64,000 bases of DNA from Bacillus chungangensis (GCF_030812995.1 NZ_JAUSTT010000010.1:87665-151664), one strand, 5' to 3'; numbered from the stretch's first letter, positions 16,414-26,023 are shown. Program-made: numbers and translations. The notes: generated from the sequence alone by a model not told the origin.

Positions 16414-16452
16414 CAAAAAGCCGTAAACACTGAATAGTGCTACGGCTTTTTG
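16414..16452. terminator. Bidirectional terminator between ponA and ypoC
   Basis: Stem CAAAAAGCCGTA / TACGGCTTTTTG with A- and T-tracts on both sides, serving the convergent ponA (+) and ypoC-nth-dnaD (-) units. Its right arm overlaps the last codons of ypoC (stop at 16440). Confidence 0.85.
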
Positions 16453-16967
16453 TTGTTCAGTAGATGTTTCTCTTTTGTTCTTTTCACTGCGATGCGTTTT
16501 TGTTGTTCAAGCATGAGAGCCGAAAGCTGTCGAAAAGCAGGATAGGAAAATGGCCGGGCTAAAATAAACTGTAATCTTTCCTCTAAGTTAACAGGCTTCA
16601 CTGCATAATGCTTCGTTTTTTCCATCCATCCCTGCAAGTGTACTGGTTCCTCATTGCTCCAGAACAAAAACATAAAAAATAAAGCGATGCCATCTACCAT
16701 TCGAAATTGACTATTTGGATGTCTTGAAGCAAACAGCTCCGTTAATGCTGAATCTATTTTGTCCCACTCAGCTGTCAGCTGTGGAAGCACCTGGTGAAAA
16801 TCATTCCAATAATCCACATGGTCAAGACCTTGATAAAAAAGCAGCTCCTCCTTAAAATAAGGAGGTTCAAAGATACCCTTATGATGAATCGTTGTTTGGT
16901 TTTCCTTATAAAACAACCGATCCTGTAGTTCAACAGGTATATTTATTGTGATCGGTTTTTTCAGCAT
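16440..16967 (-). CDS. ypoC: YpoC family protein
   Basis: A 175-aa protein with the YpoC-like pattern: PPYFKEELLFYQGLD, YWNDFHQVLPQLTAEWD, RMVDGIALFFMFLFWSN and LPARPFSYPAFRQL-like FILARPFSYPAFRQLSAL. Function unknown; no catalytic motif is seen and the hydrophobic ALFFMFLFW stretch is too short to be a confident membrane helix. It begins one base after the nth stop, so it is translated from the dnaD-nth-ypoC transcript, the arrangement also found in B. subtilis. Its last codons lie in the shared terminator. Confidence 0.85.
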   Translation of the reverse strand: MLKKPITINIPVELQDRLFYKENQTTIHHKGIFEPPYFKEELLFYQGLDHVDYWNDFHQVLPQLTAEWDKIDSALTELFASRHPNSQFRMVDGIALFFMFLFWSNEEPVHLQGWMEKTKHYAVKPVNLEERLQFILARPFSYPAFRQLSALMLEQQKRIAVKRTKEKHLLNNKKP

Positions 16968-16968
16968 T

Positions 16969-17619
16969 TTACCCTTTCCTTTTCATTCTTTTTTTTCCTT
17001 CTCGACAAACTTCTAATAACGGGCAAATTTCGCATTGAGGATTTTGCGCTTTACAATGATAACGTCCAAAAAAAATCATACGATGATGGGTGATCGACCA
17101 TTCATCTTTCGGAATTTTCTTCATTAATGTTTTTTCTACTTCAAGAACGCTATCTTTCCAACGACAGAATCCCAGCCTTTTACTTACCCTTTCGACATGA
17201 GTATCAACTGGAATTGCTGGTGTTCCAAAAGCTACAGACACGACAACATTCGCCGTTTTCCTCCCCACCCCTGGCAGCTTCATTAACTCATCGCGGTCAT
17301 TAGGCACGATACCGCCATATTCTTCAATAAGCATTTGTGACATATTGCGAATGTTTTTGGCTTTATTGCGAAAAAGTCCGATAGAACGGATATCGTTTTG
17401 TAGTTCCTCTAATGATACAGCTAAATAATCTTCTGGCTTTTGATATTTTTGAAACAATGCAGCTGTTACTTTGTTGACTAAAGCGTCTGTGCATTGCGCA
17501 GAAAGCGAGACAGCAACAACTAGCTCGAATGGATTGGAATGATGCAGCTCACAGTGCGCATGAGGAAACATTTTCCCCATTTCATCCAAGCAATAACGAA
17601 TTTGCGATTTCGTCAGCAA
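16969..17619 (-). CDS. nth: Endonuclease III
   Basis: A 216-residue HhH-GPD DNA glycosylase/AP lyase that removes oxidised pyrimidines in base excision repair. The helix-hairpin-helix is LMKLPGVGRKTANVVV with the Schiff-base lysine (GRKTA) near residue 120. The catalytic aspartate is in PVDTHVERV near 138. The 4Fe-4S cluster ligands are visible as C-x6-C-x2-C-x5-C (CKAQNPQCEICPLLEVC) near 187-203. The family length is about 215. It is the middle gene of dnaD-nth-ypoC. Confidence 0.96.
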   Translation of the reverse strand: MLTKSQIRYCLDEMGKMFPHAHCELHHSNPFELVVAVSLSAQCTDALVNKVTAALFQKYQKPEDYLAVSLEELQNDIRSIGLFRNKAKNIRNMSQMLIEEYGGIVPNDRDELMKLPGVGRKTANVVVSVAFGTPAIPVDTHVERVSKRLGFCRWKDSVLEVEKTLMKKIPKDEWSITHHRMIFFGRYHCKAQNPQCEICPLLEVCREGKKRMKRKG

Positions 17620-17735
17620 CTTAATTTCCCCCTCTTAAATACGTGGTGTGCAAATATCCGATAAGAACGAAGTGCAAAAAACACTATGGTGTTCTTTAAA
17701 AGGAACATTTGTACAACCTTTTCAAACAAAAGTGT

Positions 17736-18431
17736 CTATTGCTCCAACCAATTGTAGAACGGTACCATATTGGAACTTTTTTTCACTTCAGACGATTTTA
17801 CACGCTGTTGATGAAATTTTTTTCCGTATTGTCTTGCTTGTTCAATCGTTTTAATTCCGTTCTTTTTCCATTCAAATAAAATTCTATCTATGTAGCGAAA
17901 GTTTAGTTTTCCAGCAATTACCGCTTCTCTTAATGCTGATTTTATCATTGCTGCATCATGGAAATCTTGGTCAACCCACATCGCTAACGTTTCACATTCT
18001 AGTGGAGATAATGGCCTGCCAAATTCTTGTTCAAATGTAGTATATAAGTTTTCTTCATTTTTTAACTGCTCTTCAAATTGTTTTTCTTTTTTAGATAACA
18101 TCATTTCATCTACTAATTTATGCCATAAAGGTTTTAAAGAATAGCTCTCAAATCGAATATGATCTGATGAATAGCCCTCTTCAATCGTCAGACACTGCTT
18201 CTGAATCAATCTTCGTAAAATATCCGAGCACTCACTCGAAGATATCGTCATTCTTCCTGAAATTTCCTCTAATGTCGGGAAATGTTTTCCTTCTTCAATG
18301 AAAGAAAATATTTGCAGCAATATGACAAGCTCTGTTTCATTTAAGCCGAGCTTATGATAATTAGCCATTAGCATTTGCGGAACAACTAGCATTCCTTCTT
18401 CCATCCAAGCTACCATCATATCCTTTTTCAT
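17736..18431 (-). CDS. dnaD: Replication initiation/restart protein DnaD
   Basis: A 231-residue DnaD. The N-terminal winged-helix oligomerisation domain (GLNETELVILLQIFSF, TLEEISGRMTISSSE) is followed by the DnaD/PF07261 domain with EQEFGRPLSPLECETLAMW and the signature GKLNFRYIDRILFEWKKNGIKT. The protein ends VPFYNWLEQ. DnaD loads helicase with DnaB and DnaI at oriC and at stalled forks. ATG 18431 is preferred to GTG 18446 because GGAGG sits 8 bases before it. Confidence 0.95.
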   Translation of the reverse strand: MKKDMMVAWMEEGMLVVPQMLMANYHKLGLNETELVILLQIFSFIEEGKHFPTLEEISGRMTISSSECSDILRRLIQKQCLTIEEGYSSDHIRFESYSLKPLWHKLVDEMMLSKKEKQFEEQLKNEENLYTTFEQEFGRPLSPLECETLAMWVDQDFHDAAMIKSALREAVIAGKLNFRYIDRILFEWKKNGIKTIEQARQYGKKFHQQRVKSSEVKKSSNMVPFYNWLEQ

Positions 18432-18497
18432 CTTGTCCACCTCCACTCTAGTATATCATGATGACGTTTTGAAAAGGAGCTTCCAGCTTGTCACATC

Positions 18498-18746
18498 ATA
18501 AAGAGACACTTCTATCAGTGGGGTTTTCTTTCATCCCCCACTGATAAGAAGTAGAACAAATGCTAAGATCGCAGGCGTCCTCGAAACAGAAGATTACTTT
18601 TTCTTCGTGCGATGTTCAAGATGCTTTCCTTATTCTGTCAGCCCGAACCAATCGGACATTTATTGGCAGTTATCCCCTACCTAGACTTCTTTGATTCCTC
18701 TTACTCCCCGAGGTGGGGGTCTACTGCCAGTTAGATGTGGGATAAA
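18498..18746 (-). mobile_element. Dispersed IS200/IS605-like non-autonomous element, copy 3
   Basis: A well-kept 249-bp copy flanked by ATAAA on both sides. The right-end hairpin is near perfect (ATCAGTGGGG / CCCCCACTGAT on the plus strand). The interior has CCTCGAAACAGAAG, TTTCTTCGTGCGATG and CCCGAACCAATCGGACATT; part of the GACTTTCAG block is altered (TATTGGCAG). The left-end hairpin CCTACCTAG / CGAGGTGGGGG is followed by CAGTTAGATGTGGGATAAA. It lies between dnaD and the asnS terminator. Confidence 0.85.
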
Positions 18747-18802
18747 ACTTCTATCCTCACTTTATTACTGTAAACATTCGTCCATTCATCTCTTCCAGAA
18801 AG

Positions 18803-18839
18803 AAGAACGCATTATCTCACACGAAGATAATGCGTTCTT
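18803..18839 (-). terminator. Terminator of asnS
   Basis: A 14-bp perfect stem (AAGAACGCATTATC / GATAATGCGTTCTT) with a 9-nt loop and CTTTCT downstream on the minus strand, 20 bp after the asnS stop. Confidence 0.85.
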
Positions 18840-18860
18840 AGCAACGGCCTCGTTATAACA

Positions 18861-20153
18861 TTATGGGTAGAGGCGATTTAAAAGTCTAGGAAATGGAATT
18901 GTCTCGCGAACATGTTCGACACCAGAAATCCATGCCACAGTTCTTTCTAAACCAAGTCCGAATCCTGAGTGTGGAACTGATCCGTATTTTGATAAATCTA
19001 AGTACCATTGATATGCTTCTAGTGGCAAATTGTGTTCTTCCATGCGTTGTTTCATCAGCTTATAGTCATGAATCCGTTCAGATCCCCCAATGATCTCTCC
19101 ATAGCCTTCAGGGGCAATTAGATCAGCGCATAACGCAACCTCTGGCCTATCTTTAGCTGTCTGCATGTAAAATGGCTTAATTGCAGTTGGATAATGGGTA
19201 ATGAAAATTGGCTTCTCGTTATTTTCAGCAATCGCGGTTTCATGAGGAGCGCCAAAATCGTCTCCCCATTGAATATCGTCAAAGCCCTTTTCATGTAAAA
19301 ACTCAATCGCTTCATCATATGTAATACGTGGAAATGGTGCCGTTATTTTTTCCAGTTTTGCAACATCTCTACCTAAACGATCTAACTCTAAGCGGCAATT
19401 TTTAACGACTGATTGCACAATATGGGCCACGTATTGTTCTTGAACGACTAAGCTGTCTTCAAACTCATAAAAAGCCATTTCCGGTTCGATCATCCAAAAT
19501 TCGATTAAATGCCGACGAGTTTTTGATTTTTCTGCACGAAAAGTTGGTCCAAATGAAAATACTTTTCCGAAGGCCATTGCCGCTGCTTCCAAGTATAGCT
19601 GTCCACTTTGAGATAAATAAGCATGCTCATCAAAGTACTTCGTATGAAAGAGCTCTGTCGTTCCTTCAGGAGCACTACTTGTTAATATTGGAGGGTCGAT
19701 TTTTACAAAACCATTTTCATTAAAAAATTCGTAAGTAGCACGAATGATTTCATTACGAATTTTCATAACAGCATGCTGCTTTCTAGAACGCAGCCATAAA
19801 TGACGATGATCCATTAAAAATTCTGTTCCATGCTGTTTTGGAGTAATCGGAAAATCTACTGCTTCCTTAATGACTTGAAGATTAGTTAAAAGCATTTCAT
19901 AGCCAAATGGTGAACGTGCATCTTCTTGGATGATGCCAGTAGCATAAAATGCTGTTTCTTGTGAAAGAGATTTCGCTTGCTGAAAGACGCTTTCGTCAAC
20001 ATCACTTTTCGTTACGACCGCCTGCATAAATCCAGAACCATCACGCAGCTGAAGAAAAGCGATCTTTCCACTTGCTCGTTTATTTGTTAACCAAACCCCT
20101 ATTGTCACTTCCTTGCCTACGTAATCCTTTACTTCTGCAATTGTTACTTTCAT
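18861..20153 (-). CDS. asnS: Asparaginyl-tRNA synthetase
   Basis: A 430-residue class II synthetase. The N-terminal OB-fold anticodon domain ([29 protein letters not shown], to about residue 100) is followed by the catalytic core with motif 2 ([24 protein letters not shown]) and motif 3 ([15 protein letters not shown]). It charges tRNA-Asn; the [11 protein letters not shown] signature and lack of a bacterial AspRS insertion domain separate it from AspRS. The frame is open to 20219, but ATG 20153 ([13 protein letters not shown]) matches the family and has GGAAGG 9 bases upstream. Order asnS-dnaD follows B. subtilis. Confidence 0.96.
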   Translation of the reverse strand: MKVTIAEVKDYVGKEVTIGVWLTNKRASGKIAFLQLRDGSGFMQAVVTKSDVDESVFQQAKSLSQETAFYATGIIQEDARSPFGYEMLLTNLQVIKEAVDFPITPKQHGTEFLMDHRHLWLRSRKQHAVMKIRNEIIRATYEFFNENGFVKIDPPILTSSAPEGTTELFHTKYFDEHAYLSQSGQLYLEAAAMAFGKVFSFGPTFRAEKSKTRRHLIEFWMIEPEMAFYEFEDSLVVQEQYVAHIVQSVVKNCRLELDRLGRDVAKLEKITAPFPRITYDEAIEFLHEKGFDDIQWGDDFGAPHETAIAENNEKPIFITHYPTAIKPFYMQTAKDRPEVALCADLIAPEGYGEIIGGSERIHDYKLMKQRMEEHNLPLEAYQWYLDLSKYGSVPHSGFGLGLERTVAWISGVEHVRETIPFPRLLNRLYP

Positions 20154-20241
20154 CTTCATCTTCCTTCCAATGAACTCATTTTCAAAAAAGCAGATGGAGA
20201 AATCATGCTCCATCCTCATAACAAATAAAAACTATCTATTT

Positions 20242-21429
20242 TTATCTATGCTGCTCAACAAATAAATGAATGCGTTCCACAGCTTTTTCCAACAATTCCA
20301 TGGATGTTGCATAGGAAAGCCGAATATAATTTGGCGCACCAAAGCCTGATCCTGGAATAACGGCTACCTTCGCTTCTTCTAACAATGCCCCAGCGAATTG
20401 ATCAACAGATGCAAATCCACTTAATGCTGCTGCGTTTTTTACATTTGCAAATAGATAAAAAGCTCCCTGTGGCTTTAAGCAAGTAACACCCGGGATTGCC
20501 AATAATTTTTCATATATTTGATGCAATCTTTGCTCAAACGCTTTGCGCATTATTTCGACCGGCTCCTGTGAGCCCTGATAAGCTGCTATCGAACCATATT
20601 GAGCAGGTGTTGTTGGATTTGATGTGGAATGACTAGCTAAATCAGTCATTGCCTTAATAATCTGCTCTTCACCAGCTGCATAACCAATCCGCCATCCAGT
20701 CATCGAATGTGATTTGGACACACCATTTATAATGACTGTTTGTTTTTTTAGCTCCGGAGATAGTTGAGCAATTGAATAATGAACATGTTCATCATAAATA
20801 AGTTTTTCATAAATTTCATCAGAAATAATGAGGATGTTATGCGCCAAACAAACCTTACCGAGTTCATATAATTCATCCTTTGTATAAACCATTCCTGTTG
20901 GGTTGCTTGGAGAATTTATGACGACAGCTTTGGTTCGGACCGTGATCGCTCTTTCTAATTGTTCGGCATTGATTTTGAATTGATTTTCTTCTTTTCCTTC
21001 AACATAGATAGGAGTTCCACCGGCTAACTTTACTTGCTCTGGGTAGCTTACCCAATATGGAGTCGGAATGATGACTTCATCTCCATCATTAAGCAGGACT
21101 TGAAATAATGTATAAAGGGCATGCTTCGCTCCACTTGTAACGATTATTTCCTTAGGAGAATATTGTAAACCTTGGTCGTGTTGGAACTTTTCAATAATTG
21201 CCTCCTTTAGTGCAGGCAATCCACCAGATGCAGTATATTTCGTCTGTCCTTCTTTCATAGATGTACAAGCTGCTTCAATAATATGGTCTGGAGTATTGAA
21301 ATCAGGTTCACCCGCCCCTAAGCCGATCACATCAATCCCTTTTGCTTTCATTTCTTTTGCTTTTGCAGTAATGGCTAACGTTGTAGAGGGTGTTAAAGAT
21401 TGCATTTTTTTCGCTAAACTGATTTCCAT
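20242..21429 (-). CDS. aspB: Aspartate aminotransferase
   Basis: A 395-residue class I PLP aminotransferase. Visible landmarks are GLGAGEPDFNTPDHI near 40, NSPSNPTG near 170, SDEIYEKL near 200, the PLP lysine in GVSKSHSMTGWRIGYA near 235, and the C-terminal arginine in NYIRLSYATS. It interconverts aspartate/2-oxoglutarate and oxaloacetate/glutamate. Two adjacent ATGs (21432, 21429) lie 5 and 8 bases from GGAGG; the second is used. It sits between asnS and ypmB, as in B. subtilis. Confidence 0.95.
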   Translation of the reverse strand: MEISLAKKMQSLTPSTTLAITAKAKEMKAKGIDVIGLGAGEPDFNTPDHIIEAACTSMKEGQTKYTASGGLPALKEAIIEKFQHDQGLQYSPKEIIVTSGAKHALYTLFQVLLNDGDEVIIPTPYWVSYPEQVKLAGGTPIYVEGKEENQFKINAEQLERAITVRTKAVVINSPSNPTGMVYTKDELYELGKVCLAHNILIISDEIYEKLIYDEHVHYSIAQLSPELKKQTVIINGVSKSHSMTGWRIGYAAGEEQIIKAMTDLASHSTSNPTTPAQYGSIAAYQGSQEPVEIMRKAFEQRLHQIYEKLLAIPGVTCLKPQGAFYLFANVKNAAALSGFASVDQFAGALLEEAKVAVIPGSGFGAPNYIRLSYATSMELLEKAVERIHLFVEQHR

Positions 21430-21449
21430 CATTGTATCCTCCATTTCTT

Positions 21450-21926
21450 TTACAAATTTTCAATTTTACGCCACCAGTCTCCTGAAGCAAAATCAATGTA
21501 ATAATAATTTAAACGCTCGTTTTTATCTAAATAAGAAATTTCCCAAATCGGAATATTTTTTTCTATCCCCAAATGGATTCCTAAAATTTCTTTCGGTTTT
21601 TTTTCTGCTTGCAATTTCTTCCGAGCTTGCTCTTCTGAAATACCTTTATTATAGCTTTTCACAATCACTTCTTCATCTGCTTTTTCAGGTATCCACACAA
21701 CTTTTTTTTCCTTCTTTTTATCGTCCCCAATTACAACAAAATATGTTTCGGTACCATGGTATAAATAAAACTTATCTGTTGTTTGTAATCCAGCGACCTC
21801 CTTCGCTTTTTGAACGGCAAGTATCTCCGCATCCTGGATTGGTTTTCTTGCCTCTATGTAAATAAAAATCGAAAAACCTGTTAAAACCACTAATAATAAT
21901 ATCATACTAATGATCCATTTTTTCAT
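21450..21926 (-). CDS. ypmB: YpmB: membrane-anchored PepSY-like protein
   Basis: A 158-aa protein with an N-terminal signal anchor (KKWIISMILLLVVLTGFSIFIYIE, residues 2-25) and a mostly beta extracytoplasmic domain. The repeated PepSY-like pattern is visible in QDAEILAVQKAKEVAGLQ and ISEEQARKKLQAEKKPKEILGIHLGIEKNIPIWEISY. Family function is unknown; PepSY-like domains often inhibit peptidases or bind wall-associated partners. It lies between ypmA and aspB. Confidence 0.88.
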   Translation of the reverse strand: MKKWIISMILLLVVLTGFSIFIYIEARKPIQDAEILAVQKAKEVAGLQTTDKFYLYHGTETYFVVIGDDKKKEKKVVWIPEKADEEVIVKSYNKGISEEQARKKLQAEKKPKEILGIHLGIEKNIPIWEISYLDKNERLNYYYIDFASGDWWRKIENL

Positions 21927-21940
21927 CTATCATCACTCAT

Positions 21941-22111
21941 TTATGTTCGATATATTGTAAAAATAGCCGTTTCTTTATCATCTGGATCTAATGCAAGTCC
22001 AAACATCAGATCTTTTTCTTTTAACGTTCGATTGAGCACATCCACCACTTTGTATAAATCCCCATTATGTGGGATGCGCAACCTGGAAAGAACTTCCACT
22101 TTACTTTCCAC
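21941..22111 (-). CDS. ypmA: YpmA, small conserved protein
   Basis: A 56-codon frame on the minus strand starting at GTG 22111 and ending TAA 21941. The product reads MESKVEVLSRLRIPHNGDLY, then KVVDVLNRTLKEKDLMFGLALD and ends AIFTIYRT. It closely resembles the 56-aa YpmA of B. subtilis (LYKVVDTLNRTLK, LMFGLALD, VFTIYRT). Function is unknown. AGGAGG lies 7 bases before the GTG. It is directly upstream of ypmB, probably in the same transcript. Confidence 0.88.
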   Translation of the reverse strand: MESKVEVLSRLRIPHNGDLYKVVDVLNRTLKEKDLMFGLALDPDDKETAIFTIYRT

Positions 22112-22326
22112 TGTAAATCCTCCTCTAAAAATTGTTAATCATAGTGATGCTGTTTATGGTCAAAATAAAAGTACTAGAAAACCTTCTACATCATTATAGC
22201 AAGGTTTAAAGCTGGTGAATGCTTTTTACTTCGCAAAAACTTCAGAAGTCACAAAGTTGACTAAAGAAATGACTGATAAAATGATGAAAAAGACCATATT
22301 TTCTAGTCCACACATCATGTACACCA

Positions 22327-22360
22327 CCATGAGTGGGGGGCAAAAGCCACTCACTCATGG
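22327..22360. repeat. Hairpin abutting element copy 4
   Basis: CCATGAGTG (22327-22335) pairs with CACTCATGG (22352-22360), enclosing GGGGGCAAAAGCCACT. It resembles the right-end hairpin of the dispersed element read in the opposite direction and lies 6 bp from the left end of copy 4. It may be a stub of a second, oppositely inserted copy. The remainder of 22112-22326 shows nothing. Confidence 0.5.
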
Positions 22361-22365
22361 CGTGC

Positions 22366-22703
22366 TTTATCCCACATCTAATTGGGGCAGACACCCCCAC
22401 CTCAAGGAGTAAGAGAATCAGAAGCGCGCTAGGTGGGAGATGACTGAAAGTCAAATGTCCGATCGGTTCGAGGCAACAGGATAAGGAAAGCTTCTTGAAT
22501 CAGCATCGCACGAAGAAAAAGTGTTCTCCTTTTTCGAGGATGTCGGTCACTCAAGCGTTGCGACAGGACAAGGAAGGCTTCGGCAGTGATACATCGCATA
22601 AAGAAAAAGTGCTCTTCTTTTTCGAGGACGTCGCGCTTTTAGCTTGAGATCCTTTGTAATAGGAGATAAGAGAAAATCCCTACTTAGGGAAGTTTCACTT
22701 TAT
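22366..22703 (+). mobile_element. Dispersed element copy 4, two-module form, opposite orientation
   Basis: A 338-bp copy and the only well-preserved one on the plus strand. It runs from TTTAT-CCCACATCTAATTGGGGC at 22366 to GGAAGTTTCAC-TTTAT at 22703. The left-end hairpin is CCCCCACCT / AGGTGGGAG, then CTGAAAGTCAAATGTCCGAT. The ~95-bp module from ACAGGATAAGGAAAGCTTC to TTTTTCGAGGA appears twice (about 22477-22540 and 22562-22630). It lies just downstream of dinG. Confidence 0.85.
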
Positions 22704-22705
22704 TT

Positions 22706-25513
22706 TCAATCTCTTGAAAGAGAAAGCCATTTTTCAATGCTGTCCACCATTTCCTCTAGTGATCCCCGTTCAATTGTTAACTTTGGAAGTGAATAGAGAA
22801 AAGCCTTGCCATAACTCGTTGTTTCAATACGTCGGTCAAAAACAATCACGATTCCCCGGTCTTTACTGCTTCTAATTAAACGGCCAAAGCCTTGTTTAAA
22901 GCGGATAATTGCTTCGGGAAGTGCATTAGCTGTGAAAGGATTTTCGCCTTGTTTTCTTAAATAATCATGTTTAGCCTCCGTCATCGGCTCGTCTGGGGGC
23001 GTAAAAGGCAATCTAACCATCACCAAACAACTTAAATCATCTCCGGGAATATCTATCCCCTCCCAAAAACTATTTGTGCCGAATAAAATTGCTTTCTCAA
23101 ATAGTTGAAAGTTTTTTGTTAAGCGGGCACGGCTTCCATTTGAAATGCCTTGTGCAATTAGCATAAAATCATGCAGCAACTCACTTTCCTTAATTAAATA
23201 ATATGTTTTTCGCAGCATCTCATGAGAAGTGAAAAGGACGAGCATGCGCCCTTTCGTTGCCTGAGCAATTCCAATTAAATGATTAGCGAGTGATTCTACG
23301 TAGGCATCTTGTGAAGCGTCACGAATTTCCGGCACTTCACTCGGAATCAGGAGTTTAACCATTTTATCATATTCAAAAGGAGAAGCAATTCGCTTTGTCA
23401 GAATAGAAAATGATTGCAGTCCTATTGCTTCCCGCATATACCGAAAGGAATGCTGAACCGTTAAAGTAGAAGACGTCATGACAATACTCTTTTTTTTGGC
23501 AAAAAACGACTTTTCTAATTTTTCCTTCACCGTTACAGGCAATGCTTGAATGACCATGCTGTTTGGCAATGCCCTTGCATCTCCTTCTACCCATACGACA
23601 TCTGTCAGCTGAGGAGAAATGATTAAGGAGTATATTTGTTCAGATAATTGTTCAATGCGGTCCAAAAAACTGAAACACTCTGCTATCAATGCTTTTTCAT
23701 GATCTTTTAGTTCTTTTACTTTTACAACTTTTAATCTTTCTGCTATTCCCGTATAAACCCGTTTTAGGAACGCTATATTACGTTCTGCACAATCCACGAG
23801 CGGCTGCCATTCTTTACTTTTGCGAAACAAAGAATCAACCCGAAATTGGCATTTATGATGCTTCTGTTTCGAATGTCTCATCATTATTTGCGCCATGATC
23901 ATAAAAAGATCATCCATTTCCAATTCTAAGGCAGTAATTGCTTCATCGATCGTTCGTGCTTCCGTAGTAGTCGAAATACCTTTTTTATCCAATAAATATT
24001 GCAATTTGCCAAACAACTGCTGCTTTTCCATTATTCCTATTTGACTAAGCAAGTATTTGCTATTGCTATAAGCAATTTTGCTTGCAAAATGTGTGCGTGC
24101 TGCTTGTTCTAAATGATGTGCTTCATCAATAATGGCATAATCATAGTTCGGGAAAAATGTATTTTTTTCCACAAGATCTTGCAATAGCATTGCATGGTTT
24201 GTAATTACTAAATCAGCCGCTTGTGCCTCCTGGCGAGCATGCATATAAAAATCATAAGCAAGCCATGGGTCTTTTTGCTTTGAAACATGCCAACCTTCAT
24301 GTTTAATACGCTCCCAAAACAATTTCCCTCCGCTTGATAAATGCAATTCGTCAATATCTCCAGTTGTTGTTTGTGTAAGCCAAACAAGAATCTTCATTTT
24401 AGCTACGACATGATCATACTGTTCATCTGCCTCGTACAATGTTTGTTCAAATTTGAACAGATGAAGATAATGGGATCGTCCTTTTAACAACACAGTTCGA
24501 AAGGAAAAAGGAACAAGTGCGTGCAGCGTTTGTATTTCTTTTTGCAGCAGCTGATCTTGCAATAAAATTGTATGCGTACTTACAATAACAGGGGTTTTTT
24601 GTTTCATTGCATAAAAAATGCTTGGCAGTAAATATCCCAACGATTTTCCAATACCTGTTCCCGCCTCGATTAGCGCATGTTTTTTGTCCTCGAAGGAAGA
24701 AAAGACAGCATCCATCATCTCAAACTGTCCTTCACGCAATTCAAATTGCGGCAGCTTTTCTTTAAACAGCTGTTCTTTCGCTTCGTTTGTATTTGGATAT
24801 TCGCTCGTCTCTATTACAGCAGCAGTTTTGCGGGTCATCCCTTTTCTTTTGAGGGCAATACCGCGATATATTTCTAAATCTGCCGAAATTTGTTCTACTT
24901 TAGTCTTTTTTTCCTGTAAAATATGATGTAATAATAAATACAGATCACTTTGTAGATGATGAGATAGCTTTAACAATTTTTCCAATGTAACGGATGGAAG
25001 TTCTTCCAATTGACGCCAAAACATTAAGAACAATTGTGCTGTAGCAAGTGCGTCGCTATCTGCTTGATGCGGACGCTCATGGGTAAACTGAAATGCTTCT
25101 GTCAAGTCAACCAATTTATAACTTTCCGCAGTCGGCAAAACAAACCAAGCTAATTCTACTGTATCCATCTTTGCAGGCTGAAAGTGATCAAAACCCGCAT
25201 TCTTCAGTTCTTTCTGTAAAAAATAATAGTCAAACTTGACATTATGTGCTACAAAGATTGCATTTTCGAGCATTTTAAATAGATGTGGGGCAATTTCTGC
25301 AAATAGCGGTGCATCTTTCACCATGCCGCTATGAATACCAGTTAACTCTTCAATGAAAATAGGGATTGGAATTTCCGGATTCACAAAAGAAGTAAACTGA
25401 TCCACAATTGTTTGATTTTCAATTAAGACAGCAGAAATTTGAATAATACGATCCCCTTTATCTGGTGCATTTCCAGTCGTTTCTATATCAACGACGACAA
25501 AGCGATGTGTCAT
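22706..25513 (-). CDS. dinG: DinG-type exonuclease/helicase
   Basis: A 935-residue fusion. Residues 1-170 are a DnaQ-like DEDD 3'-5' exonuclease domain (VVVDIETTGNAPDKGDRIIQ, acidic pair at 9 and 11; FVAHNVKFDYYFL near 90; HQADSDALATAQLF near 150). The rest is an XPD-like helicase with Walker A LIEAGTGIGKSLGYLLPS near 285 and DEAH box YAIIDEAHHLEQAAR near 458. Motif VI lies near 870 (QGFGRLIRSSKDRG). Bacillus DinG lacks the iron-sulfur cluster of the E. coli enzyme; no matching four-cysteine cluster is obvious here. The start is ATG 25513 after GGTGGAG. Confidence 0.94.
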   Translation of the reverse strand: MTHRFVVVDIETTGNAPDKGDRIIQISAVLIENQTIVDQFTSFVNPEIPIPIFIEELTGIHSGMVKDAPLFAEIAPHLFKMLENAIFVAHNVKFDYYFLQKELKNAGFDHFQPAKMDTVELAWFVLPTAESYKLVDLTEAFQFTHERPHQADSDALATAQLFLMFWRQLEELPSVTLEKLLKLSHHLQSDLYLLLHHILQEKKTKVEQISADLEIYRGIALKRKGMTRKTAAVIETSEYPNTNEAKEQLFKEKLPQFELREGQFEMMDAVFSSFEDKKHALIEAGTGIGKSLGYLLPSIFYAMKQKTPVIVSTHTILLQDQLLQKEIQTLHALVPFSFRTVLLKGRSHYLHLFKFEQTLYEADEQYDHVVAKMKILVWLTQTTTGDIDELHLSSGGKLFWERIKHEGWHVSKQKDPWLAYDFYMHARQEAQAADLVITNHAMLLQDLVEKNTFFPNYDYAIIDEAHHLEQAARTHFASKIAYSNSKYLLSQIGIMEKQQLFGKLQYLLDKKGISTTTEARTIDEAITALELEMDDLFMIMAQIMMRHSKQKHHKCQFRVDSLFRKSKEWQPLVDCAERNIAFLKRVYTGIAERLKVVKVKELKDHEKALIAECFSFLDRIEQLSEQIYSLIISPQLTDVVWVEGDARALPNSMVIQALPVTVKEKLEKSFFAKKKSIVMTSSTLTVQHSFRYMREAIGLQSFSILTKRIASPFEYDKMVKLLIPSEVPEIRDASQDAYVESLANHLIGIAQATKGRMLVLFTSHEMLRKTYYLIKESELLHDFMLIAQGISNGSRARLTKNFQLFEKAILFGTNSFWEGIDIPGDDLSCLVMVRLPFTPPDEPMTEAKHDYLRKQGENPFTANALPEAIIRFKQGFGRLIRSSKDRGIVIVFDRRIETTSYGKAFLYSLPKLTIERGSLEEMVDSIEKWLSLSRD

Positions 25514-25600
25514 CATTCTCCACCTTTTCCATTAGTGAACGATTATTGCCTCGTCCACTTCTACTAATGAGGATACTCAGCCCTCCAATGAAAAGCAATG

Positions 25601-25840
25601 TCTACTTGCATTAGTAGTGATTTTTTTCATCCTTATAAATAGGATTTCAAATAAAAACACAACATCCTCAAAAAAGAAAACCGTTTTTTCTGTGCGATTT
25701 GTTGCTCGTACAAGCTTCCTATCCTATTGTAACAATTGAGTTTCCTTCGATTTAGAAGGACACGTTTTCCGGACAATGTTACTTCAGGGAATTTGTTTGC
25801 CACTTCGACTTTAAAACTGTTAAATGTGGGACAAAAAATG
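25601..25840 (-). mobile_element. Decayed dispersed element between dinG and panD
   Basis: The plus strand retains family order but many changes: TAGTAGTGATTTTTTTCATCC, CATCCTCAAAAAAGAAAACC, TTTTTTCTGTGCGATTTG, AGCTTCCTATCCTATTG and, at the far end, AACTGTTAAATGTGGGACAAA. With copy 5 it fills most of the 800-bp dinG-panD gap. The frame of 80 codons crossing it is not a gene. Confidence 0.55.
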
Positions 25841-26023
25841 CAAATTTTCTTCTTTTCCAGTGTATCATAGAACATTCATTTTCTTCTACTGCTTCTAAAC
25901 CCATTCTTTTCGTTTACTGTCTTAGCATCCTATTTTTTAACTATATTTTATGTGACTATGCAACTTCATTACTCTACTTGATATTTTTTCAGAATGTTAG
26001 GCTAGTATTGACAGCCTAAAAAG

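Noticed and set aside
25633..25875. 80-aa minus-strand ORF
   Set aside because: It is the translation of a decayed dispersed element, with no ribosome site.
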